Below are positions 26,488 through 33,893 of a stretch of DNA of 64,000 bases, in pieces. Below the pieces are notes generated by a model. It was not told the DNA's origin. It worked only from the letters and a program-made list of their open reading frames with translations, and ran no database searches. Location of the stretch: the NCBI RefSeq assembly GCF_033118175.1, contig NC_083701.1, positions 53,581,001 through 53,645,000 of the forward strand. The letters are read 5' to 3'. Position 1 is the stretch's first letter. Every line of letters begins with the position of its first letter. This stretch comes from Dama dama (lineage: Eukaryota > Chordata > Mammalia > Artiodactyla > Cervidae). The translations under genes were made by a program, and so were the position numbers.

Positions 26488-28948
26488 CTGATATATATAT
26501 GAAAATATGAACCAATTCAGTAAGATTTGTAAATATTCTCATTATAAATTTTGGTGAAAAAACTATAGAAATATTTCTAACTTATTAGCTACTTCCAAAG
26601 AGTTAAAAGGCAATAGAAAAGAAACAGCTTTAAAAAAGAATTCTAATTTAAAAATATAATTCTAAATAAGTCATTGGGTATAAAGAAGATACCTCTGGAA
26701 GTACTCCAAAGCACAAAGATTACATGAAGGGTTGGGTGTACCCTGGAAACAGAAAAGGTGGAGGCTTCAGATGGAAATTCCTGACATGTTGATGTATTTT
26801 TTTTCCTTTTTTCAGAAGAACTGGAGACAAGACTAGCCAGGCACGCAGTCCTGGGTCTCCTGATAGCAGCCTGTGCTATTACCATGAAAAATGTGTGTGC
26901 TGTCACAGCCAGCAGTTGTTATGAACAATGAAGGCTGTTTTGATTCCTCTAGTTTAAAAAATAAAAAAAAAAGCAGGGTTGAGAAAGTACAAACCCACTT
27001 AAAATCTGTAACATTCAAAACAATGGGAAAAATGATGCAGTGTGATGGAGGAGAACTTCTAAAGAAGGAAACCGTCCCTATAAGATAAATGCAAAAGAAT
27101 AATAAAAATAAAATGGCTCTAATTTATGGGGCAGATATTATATACCAGTGCCTTAGATACATCATCCTTTTCAATATTCACAATAGCCCCAACAGGTAGG
27201 AATTAATAGCCCATTTCATTGATGAGGAAGCCAAGGCTTAGAGAAGAAACTTGCCCCAGTCCCCTAGTGGGAAGTGGCAAAGTTGGAGCTGAAAGCCAGT
27301 TGGACCTGACTAAAGTCTATGTGCTTTTCATAATATTATAAAACTTATATAATTCACCACTTCAGTTAAACAAAAATATACCTGCTAGACATTGTAATAG
27401 GGAAATATCTAGAAAACAACAAAAGTAAAATGTTATACCTTCCAGTTGATTTTTTTAACAAAGAGTTATATCAAGGAAGACAACTGAGAAATACAGGAAT
27501 GAATATCAAGAAATAAACACAATAAAATTAGAAACACTCTAGAACTTATCAAAATGATAACACTCCTCATTAAATCCGTCATCTTAGAAGGAGATACAAT
27601 GATTTCTACAATCATGCCACTGCTCAAAACACTTTTACTTGGGCAGCATAATTGTAAAACTATATAACTTTGACTCCTGAAGATAGACTTTAGAAGAAAG
27701 TAAAGCACTAGCAATTTTTTTTTTTTTGCAAATTTTTACCTGTAAAGTTCATTGTGTGTGGAAATAGACAAAAGCCATTTGAATACAAAGAAATACTAAC
27801 AATAGATCTTTCTGGAAGGTGGAATTTCAGAGAACTCAAGTTAAATATTTCTATATTTTACTTTTTCATATCGTGACTGCTACAAAAATTTTAAAAGTTA
27901 TATGGTACCAACATTTAGGTGATCAAGTATTTAAAAACCCATTACCAACATTTAGGTGATAGATAATTTAATTTAAAATCCCAATTTAAAATCCCATTAA
28001 AATCACAGTTCTTCTATGATTAATAAATCATCTCTGTATTCAATTCTAAACCTGGAGTCTGGGTCAGACACCACACTGACAGGTTAAAGTAGTTCCTCCA
28101 AATAAATTTTGTTCAGGTACCACAGTCTCGTAGACTTGGAGATCTGGTGTGTTTTGCTAATTCATTATCATTACCTTAGACACATTCTGTATACATCATG
28201 GGCCCCAAACAGTATTTAGACTCGCCTTTGAGAAAGACATAAGCTGTCACAGCTTTAGTCACCTACTGAGTATGGTTAAAGCAAGGACAGGGAAGACGTA
28301 CCAGAGTGGGCAGAGGCACCTGCAATTCAAATAGGATTTAACTATTCTATAATTCTCGGCCAGAGGCATCCAGAAATACAGACTGATGGGAAAACGAGAG
28401 AAACCAGAAATTCGTCATGACATTTTGTGCTTCATAATTAAGAGGACTACTCCTGAGCCTCAGAAAGTTCACCAAAGAGAAAAGGTTATAGCCAGATGAA
28501 CAAGGATGTTCCTCCAAAATGCCTTAAGAATGGAACGGTTTGTTTTGTTTTTCCCTATTTCTAACTAGGGATGATCTGAGTCTATGTGCCTAAACTCAAG
28601 CCATGGTTCCTGGATCAGAAAAAGCACGTGTACTAAGCCGCTTCAGTGGCATCCGACTCTTTGCGACCTTGTGGACCGTGGCCCAGCAGGCTTCTCTGTC
28701 CATGGGATTCTCCAGGCAAGAATACTGGAGTGGGTGGCCGTGCCCTCCTCCAGGGGGATTTTCCCAACCCAGGGGGATTAAAACCCCATCTCTTACATCT
28801 CCTGCATTGGCAGGCAGGTTCTTTACCACTAGCACCACCTGGGAAGCCCCCAGAAAAAGTGTAGGTATTTATTTATTTATTTTTATTGGAGCTAATTGCT
28901 TTATAATGTGTTGGTTTCTGCTGTGCAACACCACAAATCAGTCAAAAT

Positions 28949-28985
<37 letters not shown>

Positions 28986-31900
28986 CCCTCCCTCTTGAGT
29001 CTCCCACCCACCCCATCCCACCCCTCTAGGTAGTCACGGAGCACCAGGCTGGGCTCCCTGTGTTAATATTGCAGCTTCCCACTTTTGAGGCAGAAGGAAA
29101 TAGCTGAGCGGTTTTATTGTTTTGTTTTGTTTGGGGAGTTTCTCTCATGGCATTTAACTCTCTGTTAAAAATCCAGCACTATCTAAGCAAATATTAACAG
29201 CAATAAACACTACAAGGGAACTACGGATAAAGACATTTTTAAAAGTCTTTAACAAACACATTGTCTCCAGGTGTCTAACTCTTAAAAAAAATAAAAAACA
29301 ACCAAAAACACACTTTAATCCAAAATATACTGTTCACAATTTAGAGGCACAAACCATTTCAAGTACATAATTGAGAGATTAAAATTCTACAGAAATTTTA
29401 CTTAGAAATATTGAAAGACACTTCAATACATAAGACAGAATTGTTAAATATCTTGCCTTGTTAATTCTCTGACTCCAAAAAATTCCCATTGCACTTCTTA
29501 TTTTAAAGACTAAATAAAAGTTTTTTTATTAATATTCTTTAAAAACGTTTTCTTTCCCATCCTTCAAAAACTCATAACCATCTGAATACTACCATCACTT
29601 AGACTGTAAAGGCTGGATAGCTAAATGAACCATGTATTTCTACTTAACTCAAGAAACATTTGCTCATTAAATATATTCTGTAATTGCCTACTTTGTTTCC
29701 ATCCCAAGACCAGGCAAGGAGAAAGTCATACATAACCCATGCTCTGATGAAGTATATGATAAGGAATGGGTGGCAGAAGAAGGGATCCAAAGTTTTGCTT
29801 TCAATTGTCTTTCTCCCTTCATAACCATTCTACTTCTGCATCACACTCCCTTACTAACATCCTACTCCCTTGAACTCCACAAATGTTTTATTTAATATAA
29901 AAATAAATGTGATTAGACCCATGAAGAACAAAGTAAGTAACTGCAGAGTGGGTTAAAGATGTTCCTTTCAATTCAGTCATTATAGTCCAGATCCTGGAGT
30001 TAAGCAAGTAATTATAATATAAATTCAGATGGTCAGGTTGATAGAGACTCTCAGGGGTTTCATTAGGTGTGAAAGAGGATAGAGTTTTCCTACTCTGGCC
30101 AAATAGAAAAGCAACTCTAGTAGATTTAAAAGAAAACAAACAAACAAAAAAAAAAAACACAAAAAAACAAAACCCATCAATCTCTAAATGTGAATGTCTT
30201 TAAAATACCTCAACCTTAGTGAAAAATAAAAGGCAACCATACCTTCTCCTTTGATAGTCAGCCTTGTTGCTCCATTTATGCTGCCATATTTAGGTATTAT
30301 TTCTGTGATTTTGGGAACTATTTTAGAGCCATCTGAAAGATATGAAAGTACAGAAGAAGTAAAAGCCTCAAGTACTTCATTTCAAGCATCAAATGTTGTG
30401 CTACAAATTACAACGGTATAAGAAAATCATCATGGAGATTACAGAACAGAAAGTAAATACTTAGGTTTTATTTTTGGTTCTATTACTAAGCAATGACCAG
30501 ACAGGGAGTTAAGTCTTTAACTTAGTTAATACTCATTGGCTTCATGTAGCGCACTATCTTACCTGCTACAAAGAGAAATAATACATGATCATTTTCAGCA
30601 TTCGTACCTATCATATTAAACATTTATTAGACCCTTAACTGCATACAGTGCTCTGCTAGATGCAGTTCCATAACTACAGCCATCAGCCCACACAGCAGCA
30701 GACAAGGCTGGAGAAACAGCTCTGCGGAGAAAGAGGTCATTATCAAAGCCCCTAAGAAATGGTAAATTGAAAGAATAGTCCAGCTACAGAAAGGAATGGT
30801 GTGTTTTAAGAAGAAACTGTTTTCTGTGACAGAGTTAAGACTTCAGGGAAGATCATTTCTGAGCTTTCTGAGGATAGTGAGTTCTCAATGTAAAGGTCAC
30901 TAAATCATTCAATAAACAGTGTTAGGTTCCTGGGCATTGAAAAATGTGTGACATTCCCAACTTTTCCAAAAGCTCAACTTAGTAGAGTGACAGAAGAGAG
31001 CACAGGGGCGAAGTGAGTAAGAAGGGGCATTTCATCCACACTGCTTGGGTCTACTGGCTGGTTGAAAGAAGAGTGTACCTGCTGTGCCTGGGAGAGCAAA
31101 CATGAATTAGCTAGACTGGACAAACCAGGGGCAAGATGGACTTCTAGGCCAAGAGAGGTGCCTCTGCAAACACAGGGATAGGTGAGCAGATTTCTTTGGG
31201 GAACTGGAATTGATGCTTCAAAATAACTCAAAAGTTACAGGATGGCTTAAGGGATTTATTTTCTGCTTAAACTGTACAGGTAATTATTCCGTCCAGTAAC
31301 ACATTCTCAGAATAGGTGGAAAAATTTAAGTGACAAAAAGAAAAACCACAGAAATTTGAAATGGACAACCGAGAAAAAGTAAAAATTATGATTTAATTCA
31401 TTCCTTCCTGAGAAAAGTTTAGTGTGGACTTCACCTACAGTGGCAAAAGCCTCCCCCTCCAAGATCCAATGACTCTGCCCTTGACGTTTGTCTTGGTCAA
31501 GAGTTCCAAGGCCACTCCTGCTTCAGGCACATTTGTAACCTGGAGCAGTCCCCAGCCAAGAGGAGGAACTCCAGCCAGCAGGCTGGATCCCACCTCCTAG
31601 CTGTGCTGCTCCTCGCCTATCTCAGGTTCACCCTCCCCGTTATCTCCACGGCCAACTCCAGTTTCTTATCTTATCAAGGTTCTTCCCAGCCCTCTCCTGG
31701 GTATTACTTTGAAGGCACAGGGCAGCTGCCCCAGGAAATGACTGACACCCGCCACAAAGACCCATTCCTGTCCTACTAGGAGACTGTCCTTCTTTAACGG
31801 GGAAGGGACCCAAAACGAGTGAGAAGGAGGGGTTGGATTGCACCCTCCACCCCCAGCCAAGTGAAAAAGATGAAAGTGTTAGTTGCTCAGTCATGTCCGA

Positions 31901-32465
31901 CTCTCTGCGACCCCATGGATTGAAGCCCACCAGGCTCCTCTGTCCATGGAGTTCTCCAGGCAAGAATACTGGAGTGGATAGCCATTCCTTTCTCCAGGCG
32001 ATCTTCCCGACCCAGGGATCGAACCCAGGTCTCCCGCATTGCAGGCGGGGTCTTTACCGTCTGAGGCAACAGGGAAGCCCACCTGCAGCCAAACTGCGGT
32101 CTGTTTTGCAAATGAGTCACCACGAAGGGGTGAGGTTCCATAATTCAAAGAGCACCTCTGATGGCAAGAGCAATCTGTCTCCGATTGTCCTTCTGTGACT
32201 GCGTGTCTGTCTCTGCTTAATCCTGAGTCCCAGGCTTCCTAAACCTAGTCCCCAGGGTCTCCACGCAGTTACCACCCTCAGCCTTGACCTAGGCTTGACT
32301 TAGGCTGGAGCCAGGTGCCGCCTCTACCCGGACCCCGGGAGCGTCTACGCCAACCTCTCCTGCTTGCCTTCCCGGCGCCCCAACTGAGTTACCTGTGTGG
32401 GGCTCTGCGATGCTCAGGAGCAGCCCCCAGAGGCCGCAGGTCCCCCAAAGCCACAGGTGTCCCAT
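552..32465 (-). CDS. PKHD1L1: PKHD1L1 (fibrocystin-L), coding exons 1-12, 5' part of gene
   Basis: Twelve exons on the minus strand join in one frame: 32393-32465, 30243-30332, 21772-21916, 20662-20770, 15012-15069, 13680-13773, 10117-10170, 9513-9586, 8302-8344, 4046-4116, 2579-2689 and 552-641. They total 1012 nt, or 337 codons plus one base, and every intron is GT-AG. The product starts MGHLWLWGTCGLWGLLLSIA, a hydrophobic signal peptide. IPT/TIG-type repeats follow: one over about residues 30-139, the second about 142-265, the third from about 272. The repeat signature of a Ser-Gly/Gln-Gly-Ser stretch followed by a Thr-Leu-Thr-Ile beta strand recurs (residues 37-51, 148-165, 276-293). N-glycosylation sequons occur at about N124, N236 and N315. 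From family knowledge, fibrocystin-L is a single-pass protein of about 4,200 residues with a huge ectodomain, and is a component of the hair-cell stereocilia coat. The remaining exons lie beyond the left edge. Orthology rests on my memory of the human protein and is near-identical through every exon. Confidence 0.95.
642..2578. other. PKHD1L1 intron 11, no feature recognised
   Basis: This is AT-rich intron sequence. I see no exon, RNA gene or repeat that I can name. Short open frames here have no recognisable content. Confidence 0.5.
2579..2689 (-). CDS. PKHD1L1: PKHD1L1 exon 11
   Basis: The acceptor is ATGCCAG and the donor GTATTT. The 111-nt exon encodes residues 272-307 (ITRISPSQGSTQGGTLLTIS, GRFFDQTDFPVRVLVG) plus one base. 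It is the classic N-terminal half of an IPT/TIG domain, the third in the protein. Confidence 0.96.
3297..3490 (+). mobile_element. Bov-tA SINE
   Basis: A tRNA-like head (agtaaagaatatgcctgcaa, cctgggttccatccc) is followed by the Bov-A body (ggcaacccactc-like, attcttgcctggagaatccc, gacacgactaacactttcac). Its orientation is opposite to PKHD1L1. It lies in intron 10. Confidence 0.9.
4046..4116 (-). CDS. PKHD1L1: PKHD1L1 exon 10
   Basis: The acceptor follows a T9 tract and reads TTTAAACAG; the donor is GTATGT. The 71-nt exon encodes SLPEKMAYFVSSLNKISMFQ then TYA (residues 248-270) plus one base of Glu271. It links IPT domains 2 and 3. Confidence 0.93.
4490..4866 (-). repeat. MIR fragment split by a SINE
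   Basis: Sequence like catgaggtaggtaatactc and, beyond the SINE at 4621-4768, agtttgagttcagagccctg matches the MIR core read on the minus strand. The younger SINE sits inside it. Confidence 0.55.
4621..4768 (+). mobile_element. CHR-type tRNA SINE with 11-bp target duplication
   Basis: The head reads ctggcaatccagtggttaag and is followed by cgatccctggcc and a poly-A-rich tail. TTCTTAGTCAA is duplicated at 4610-4620 and 4769-4779. The element interrupts a MIR in intron 9. Confidence 0.85.
5608..5660 (+). repeat. L1 3'-end fragment
   Basis: The phrase caacattgtaaatcaactat followed by acttcaa and an A/T-rich tail is the common 3' end of cetartiodactyl L1 copies. Only about 50 bp is present. Confidence 0.5.
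6520..6661 (+). mobile_element. CHR-type SINE with partial duplicate head
   Basis: The segment attccctgatggtgatccag through a poly-A tail is a CHR SINE. Part of its head (ggtggttaggacttggcact) also occurs just upstream at about 6494-6513, so the 5' end is duplicated or two copies are fused. Confidence 0.75.
6703..6845 (+). repeat. MIR
   Basis: The sequence runs from cctcaatttcttcacctgaa through ataaggttgtttt and gcaggtacacagtaag to an AT-rich end, the typical MIR order. Intron 9. Confidence 0.6.
7478..7700 (+). repeat. MIR
   Basis: Contains ctggagtcagactgcctggg, ccctaggcaaatcatctaat and a late cgtgcttaaggccatgcctg block in the MIR order. Intron 9. Confidence 0.6.
8302..8344 (-). CDS. PKHD1L1: PKHD1L1 exon 9 (43-nt small exon)
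   Basis: The acceptor is ATTCCAG and the donor GTAGAT. The exon encodes HHNVSFILDSDYG (residues 234-246) plus two bases of Arg247, with a sequon at N236. It is too short for ORF finders, but the frame joins exons 8 and 10 without interruption. Confidence 0.92.
8903..9154 (-). mobile_element. Bov-tA SINE with (GT)n tail, 15-bp target duplication
   Basis: The Bov-tA body lies on the minus strand at about 8966-9154. A dinucleotide (GT)n tract at about 8903-8941 lies at its 3' (tail) side. TGAGGCAGAAGGAAT is duplicated exactly at 8888-8902 and 9155-9169, bracketing both the SINE and the microsatellite, so the microsatellite grew out of the SINE tail after insertion. Intron 8. Confidence 0.88.
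9513..9586 (-). CDS. PKHD1L1: PKHD1L1 exon 8
   Basis: The acceptor is TTATTAG and the donor GTAAGT. The 74-nt exon encodes YGLKLDHPNGDMGSMVCKTS then GTYI (residues 209-232) plus one base. It includes the conserved Val-Cys-Lys-Thr strand of IPT domain 2. Confidence 0.94.
10117..10170 (-). CDS. PKHD1L1: PKHD1L1 exon 7 (54 nt)
   Basis: The acceptor is TTTACACAG and the donor GTAAGT. The exon encodes VYIGGMPCELLISQSDN (residues 191-207) and two bases of Leu208. The Gly-Gly-x-Pro-Cys turn is typical of IPT domains. Confidence 0.93.
10285..10510 (+). repeat. Old interspersed repeat (family uncertain, possibly LINE-derived)
   Basis: It has the order of a common mammalian repeat: cattcactcaacaaacatct, ccacttattatgttacag, agatctctgccat and aaacatgataatc. 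The family name is uncertain. Intron 6. Confidence 0.45.
11027..11530 (+). mobile_element. Solo ERV LTR (ruminant, class I-like)
   Basis: This 504-bp unit begins TGTTAGG and ends CCTGATA, flanked by TAAC at 11023-11026 and 11531-11534. A 4-bp target duplication is usual for class I (gamma-type) endogenous retroviruses. It holds a TATA-like ATATAAAA at about 11205, a polyadenylation-like AATAAA at about 11334, and repeated gagctataacac units after it. No internal retroviral genes are adjacent, so it is a solo LTR left by recombination. It lies in PKHD1L1 intron 6, antisense to the gene. The terminal TA replaces the usual CA. It resembles a bovine BTLTR1-type LTR as I recall it. Confidence 0.75.
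11560..11770 (-). repeat. MIR
   Basis: Contains cattttacagatgaagagac, aaggagcttgcccaag and ggcaggaattcaaacctaga, the reverse of the MIR consensus order. Intron 6. Confidence 0.65.
12206..12331. repeat. Local duplication, copy A
   Basis: About 126 bp share roughly 80-85% identity by eye with 12791-12917. Both start at ttaccaga and end in caactacagagga, including the shared ctgactgtgattctgtgatt. The two copies are 585 bp apart in the same orientation. Confidence 0.7.
12791..12917. repeat. Local duplication, copy B
   Basis: Second copy of the unit at 12206-12331. Similarity ends abruptly on both sides, so this is either a short local duplication or two hits of one old unnamed repeat. Confidence 0.7.
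13441..13492 (-). repeat. L1 3'-end fragment
   Basis: A T-rich stretch is followed by tattggaatatagctgatta and acaatg, the reverse of the L1 3' end seen at 5608-5660. Intron 6. Confidence 0.45.
13680..13773 (-). CDS. PKHD1L1: PKHD1L1 exon 6
   Basis: The acceptor is TTTTAG and the donor GTAAGT. The 94-nt exon encodes residues 160-189 (TLITIRGRIFTDVYGSNTAL, SSNGKNVRIL) plus two bases of Arg190. It is the central part of IPT domain 2. Confidence 0.95.
14573..14690 (-). mobile_element. Retroposed fragment of unidentified origin, 14-bp target duplication
   Basis: This insert of about 118 bp is GC-richer than its AT-rich surroundings. It is flanked by TTTTCACATAAATT at 14559-14572 and 14691-14704. 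It begins on the plus strand with a T-run, which is poly(A) when read on the minus strand. Direct repeats plus poly(A) mark LINE-mediated retroposition. The sequence matches no SINE I know, so it may be a 5'-truncated copy of a cellular RNA. The T-run is flanked by complementary ttttcacat/atgtgaaaa, giving a small hairpin. Confidence 0.6.
15012..15069 (-). CDS. PKHD1L1: PKHD1L1 exon 5 (58 nt)
   Basis: The acceptor is TTTTGCAG. The exon encodes AKSFRTPTIRSITPLSGTP (residues 140-158) plus one base, the start of IPT domain 2. The donor is GTCTGT, which is weak at +3 and +4 compared with the other exons, but the phase and the downstream exon fit. Confidence 0.92.
15070..16865. other. Part of PKHD1L1 intron 4, nothing recognised
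   Basis: AT-rich sequence with several A-runs. No exon or repeat could be named with confidence, and the 123-aa minus-strand frame at 15631-16002 shows no recognisable domain. Confidence 0.5.
16866..17072 (-). mobile_element. Bov-tA SINE
   Basis: The reverse-strand Bov-tA order is clear: gattctccaggcaagaacac, then caaggatcaaacccatg, then gcaggcagattcttcaccac and ccacctgggaa. Intron 4. Confidence 0.88.
17190..17640 (+). mobile_element. Probable MLT1-type LTR, old and incomplete
   Basis: Contains ggaacttgctttggccgcta followed by gaatgtgg, a region of ccagctga/acccacagctgacc repeats, and an end with gctgcttgaagctactaacc. This is the order I recall for older MLT1 LTRs. It is diverged, so the family call is tentative. 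Intron 4. Confidence 0.5.
17796..18004 (+). mobile_element. CHR-type tRNA SINE
   Basis: The head is acttccctggtggtccaatg, then ggttcgatccctggtc, then a body of gcaactaagtccatgtgcca units ending in aaccaaaataaatg. Nearly full length. Intron 4. Confidence 0.88.
18550..18740 (-). repeat. MIR-like fragment
   Basis: Contains atctccattttatagaaaat and gaccaagtcagaatag in reverse MIR order, diverged. Intron 4. Confidence 0.5.
19233..19675 (+). mobile_element. BovB (RTE) LINE, 3' end
   Basis: Runs from ccagtagtcatgtatggatg through gtgttggagaagactcttga and gggaaagattgaaggcagga to the 3' tail gacacgactgaacaactg plus aactgaa. It is 5'-truncated and opposite in strand to PKHD1L1. It accounts for the long open frame at 18845-19582 on the other strand. 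Intron 4. Confidence 0.9.
20106..20322 (+). mobile_element. CHR-type tRNA SINE
   Basis: ggacttgcctggtggtccag head, then tggtcagggaactagatccc, then repeated gccacaactaa units, interrupted by an A-rich stretch, ending gtcaaataaatac. It ends about 340 bp from PKHD1L1 exon 4. Confidence 0.85.
20662..20770 (-). CDS. PKHD1L1: PKHD1L1 exon 4
   Basis: The acceptor is CTTCCAG and the donor GTAGGT. The 109-nt exon encodes residues 104-139 (AMPEDSYTVRVSVDGVPVTE, then NNTCKGHVGSRACIFS). It holds the sequon at N124 and Cys127/Cys134. It ends in phase 0 with the donor chosen. The tail (about residues 129-139) differs from the human sequence I recall more than the neighbouring exons do. Confidence 0.92.
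21772..21916 (-). CDS. PKHD1L1: PKHD1L1 exon 3
   Basis: The acceptor is CTTCCAG and the donor GTATGT. The 145-nt exon encodes residues 55-102 (GFAQANQFDYGVDNAELGNR to HITCYT) plus two bases of Arg103. It is the core of IPT domain 1, with Cys86 and Cys100 possibly paired. Confidence 0.95.
22140..22500 (+). repeat. Old interspersed repeat, same family as 38.2-39.5 kb (tentative)
   Basis: Sequence around agacaatatacaaatatata, ggtggggataactac and gaaaatctggattccactga follows the general order of the repeat described at 38225-39470 but is diverged. Intron 2. Confidence 0.35.
22855..23066 (-). mobile_element. Bov-tA SINE
   Basis: Reverse-strand Bov-tA: cttcagtcgtgtctgactcg, gggattctccaggctaaaat, gacccagggatcgaacccgt and ccacctggaaagcc. 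Intron 2. Confidence 0.9.
23161..23301 (+). mobile_element. CHR-type SINE, shortened
   Basis: gggactttcctggtgatcca head, gggttcaatccctggtcagg, then a short body ending cagccaaataaatcaataaa. Intron 2. Confidence 0.82.
24607..24680 (+). mobile_element. Bov-tA SINE, tRNA head only
   Basis: ggccttccctggtggctcag, aagaatctgcctgcagtg and ggttcgatccctgggtc are present, but the Bov-A body is missing. This is a 3'-truncated or broken copy. Intron 2. Confidence 0.8.
24760..25000 (+). repeat. MIR
   Basis: ggaatctcagcttcagcaat, gctgtctgaacctgagcc and the late acatggtgcctggctcctag block follow MIR order. Intron 2. Confidence 0.6.
25023..25248 (+). mobile_element. Bov-tA SINE, 13-bp target duplication
   Basis: Full-length Bov-tA. 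ATATTTTAAGTCA is duplicated at 25010-25022 and 25249-25261. A second Bov-tA in the same orientation starts about 40 bp downstream. Intron 2. Confidence 0.92.
25289..25498 (+). mobile_element. Bov-tA SINE
   Basis: gattccctggtggctcagac, ggttcgatccctgggttggg, tggcaacccactccagtact and gacacgactgagcgacttca are all present, close to consensus. Independent of the neighbouring copy. Intron 2. Confidence 0.92.
26241..26449 (-). mobile_element. Bov-tA SINE next to (TA)n
   Basis: Reverse Bov-tA (ctcagtcatgtctgactctt, ccatggactgcagcctgcca, ccactgagcaactgagaagc). A (TA)n tract follows at about 26453-26484. Intron 2. Confidence 0.88.
27125..27335 (-). repeat. MIR
   Basis: Contains cagtgccttagatacatcat, aacaggtaggaattaatagc, gaggaagccaaggcttagag and agaaacttgccccagtcccc in reverse MIR order. 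Intron 2. Confidence 0.65.
28625..28850 (-). mobile_element. Bov-tA SINE, 9-bp target duplication
   Basis: Reverse Bov-tA ending ccacctgggaagcccc. CAGAAAAAG is repeated at 28616-28624 and 28851-28859. Intron 2. Confidence 0.88.
28866..29085 (-). mobile_element. Ruminant L1 3' fragment with (CA)n
   Basis: ggagctaattgctttataat, gttggtttctgctgtgcaac and agcaccaggctgggctccct are the reverse of a bovine L1 3' untranslated region. A (CA)16 microsatellite at 28952-28983 lies inside it. Intron 2. Confidence 0.7.
29086..30242. other. Part of PKHD1L1 intron 2, nothing firm
   Basis: AT-rich, with an A-rich tract at about 30130-30170 close to the exon 2 donor. I recognise no gene or repeat with confidence. 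Confidence 0.5.
30243..30332 (-). CDS. PKHD1L1: PKHD1L1 exon 2
   Basis: The acceptor is TTTCAG and the donor GTATGG. The 90-nt exon encodes residues 25-54 (DGSKIVPKITEIIPKYGSIN and following, ending KGE plus one base), the first strand region of IPT domain 1. Asp25 is split across the exon 1/2 junction. Confidence 0.95.
31861..32085 (-). mobile_element. Bov-tA SINE close to the PKHD1L1 start
   Basis: Reverse Bov-tA (ttgctcagtcatgtccgact, ttctccaggcaagaatactg, gacccagggatcgaaccc), possibly flanked by CAGCCAA at 31854-31860 and 32086-32092. It lies in intron 1, about 310 bp from exon 1. Confidence 0.88.
32393..32465 (-). CDS. PKHD1L1: PKHD1L1 coding exon 1 (signal peptide)
   Basis: The ATG is at 32463-32465. 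The exon encodes 24 residues ending AEPHT plus one base, then the donor GTAACT. The first 20 residues are a Leu/Trp-rich hydrophobic signal sequence. The start was chosen because the frame immediately gives MGHLW, as in the human protein. An in-frame upstream ATG at 32667-32669 opens only a GC-rich arginine/glycine/proline stretch and was not used. Confidence 0.95.
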
Positions 32466-32730
32466 CGCAGCGCCGGCTGCGCAGAGTGCACGCCCGCGAC
32501 TCGCCTGGAGCTCTCGGCCCGCGTCCCTGCTCCGCCGGCTCGCGCGCCCGCCTGGTCCAGGCGCGCGGGCGGACCCGCCGCCCGGGGGCAGCCCCACGCC
32601 GCGCCCCGCCCCGCCCCGCCCCGCCGGCCCGGGCGCCCCGGGGTTCGCGCGCAGACGCACACCCTTCACCCGGCGCCTAGCGCCCTGGCCCGTCGGTCGT
32701 CACCGAACCTCCGCACTCACACTTGAGTGC
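32430..32730 (-). promoter_or_regulatory. CpG island, presumed PKHD1L1 promoter
   Basis: This is a compact stretch dense in CpG in an otherwise AT-rich window. It includes a run of repeated ccgcc units at about 32602-32624 that reads as GC boxes (Sp1-like) on the minus strand. The PKHD1L1 ATG is at 32465, so the 5' untranslated region and transcription start probably lie here. I see no clear TATA box. The exact start site cannot be read from sequence. Confidence 0.75.
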
Positions 32731-33890
32731 TGACGCCGCAAGGCTATCTCCACAGGTCCAACAACCCCACGTTTTCTTCGCAAGAGAGACCCAGCGGCGA
32801 GTGTTCCGTCAACCCTGCCTTTTCTTCCTCCCGCTATTAGCCTCCTCCCGCATCCCTGTCCTTCCTCCCTCCCTTCCAGCCTTCCTTGGCTCCTTCCCCA
32901 CCCCCCAACCCGGCCATTTCTGGACCTGTCCTCTTTCATCTGCCTGTCTGCCTTGGTTATTAATCACCCCTAGGTGAGCCTGGAAGTCCACCCAAGACGC
33001 AAACCCTAAGACAGTTCCCCCTTCACATGCTCCCCCTTTAATGAATCATCCTGCTGAGGTTTGTTGATCTCTGGGCACGTTCCCACCCCACAAACAGGCG
33101 CCTTAGAGACTTCAACTCACAAAAGTTCCATAAGGACTGTTACTGTGATTATGACCCCCATGCTCACACGCCCTAACAGAGGTGAATTTTAGGTTACTTG
33201 CCCAAAGCCATACAAACCTAAGTGTCGACCCATACTTGAGCCCAGAAACTTCAGAGCCAGGGTTTTTATGCCCTGCACTGGTTCCTATTTGGCAGACTTC
33301 AATGCTTAGGACATACTTAAACTTTAGTTTTAATGAAATAAAAATTTCATTATTTATTGAAATTTGCCTTTAAATTGTCATTCTGTATTTTTATTTACTA
33401 AATTTGACGACTTGGAAAGAGAGAACTCTAAAATAAGTGAAATAAAATTAGAAATAAAAAAAGAGCAAGATTCCTTGCTCTTCAGGAATCTCAGCGGATT
33501 TAAATGTTTTTGCTGTTGTTAGATTCAGTTAATTATAGTCGTCTTATAATTTAAGGGACTGTCAATTGCTCTGCTGAAAGAAATGCCTGCACAGGTACCT
33601 TGACCTTCCTTTCTTCTCCTGGAAATCGCGGTAGCTGGTGACGCTGTTGACATCTTTCTTGAAATTCTATTCCTCCTAATACGCTTGGGTTTCTTCCTGT
33701 TTCTCCAGTTATTTCTATCTAATGTTTTTCTCATCCATCATCTTCTGAAAATTGATATTAATGCAGGGTTTCTTTTTTTACTCTTCCCCTCTTCTATCCA
33801 GAAGCAGACCAATGAGCAGAAAATTATCTAATTGAATGCCAATTTGCTAATTAATGATTTGCCAAATTTATTAAATTTAAAGATTGTAGT
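32731..33890. other. Intergenic, upstream of PKHD1L1
   Basis: Pyrimidine-rich sequence (about 32810-32960) grades into AT-rich DNA. Small open frames here have no family resemblance that I can see. Could carry regulatory sites, but none is recognisable. Confidence 0.4.
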
Positions 33891-33893
33891 GTT

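Noticed and set aside
28952..28983. (CA)16 tract considered as a regulatory Z-DNA element
   Set aside because: It sits inside an L1 3' fragment and is a simple microsatellite. Nothing ties it to gene regulation.
31640..32148. Overlapping frames of 84-121 aa
   Set aside because: They are Bov-tA SINE translations (recurring SLGREDPLEKGMATHSSILA-type peptides seen at every SINE in the window).
32289..32733. Several overlapping open frames of 80-126 aa in both directions across the CpG island
   Set aside because: High GC content removes stop codons by chance, and the peptides are Pro/Arg/Ala/Gly-rich without domains. Only the MGHLW start within one of them is real, as PKHD1L1 exon 1.
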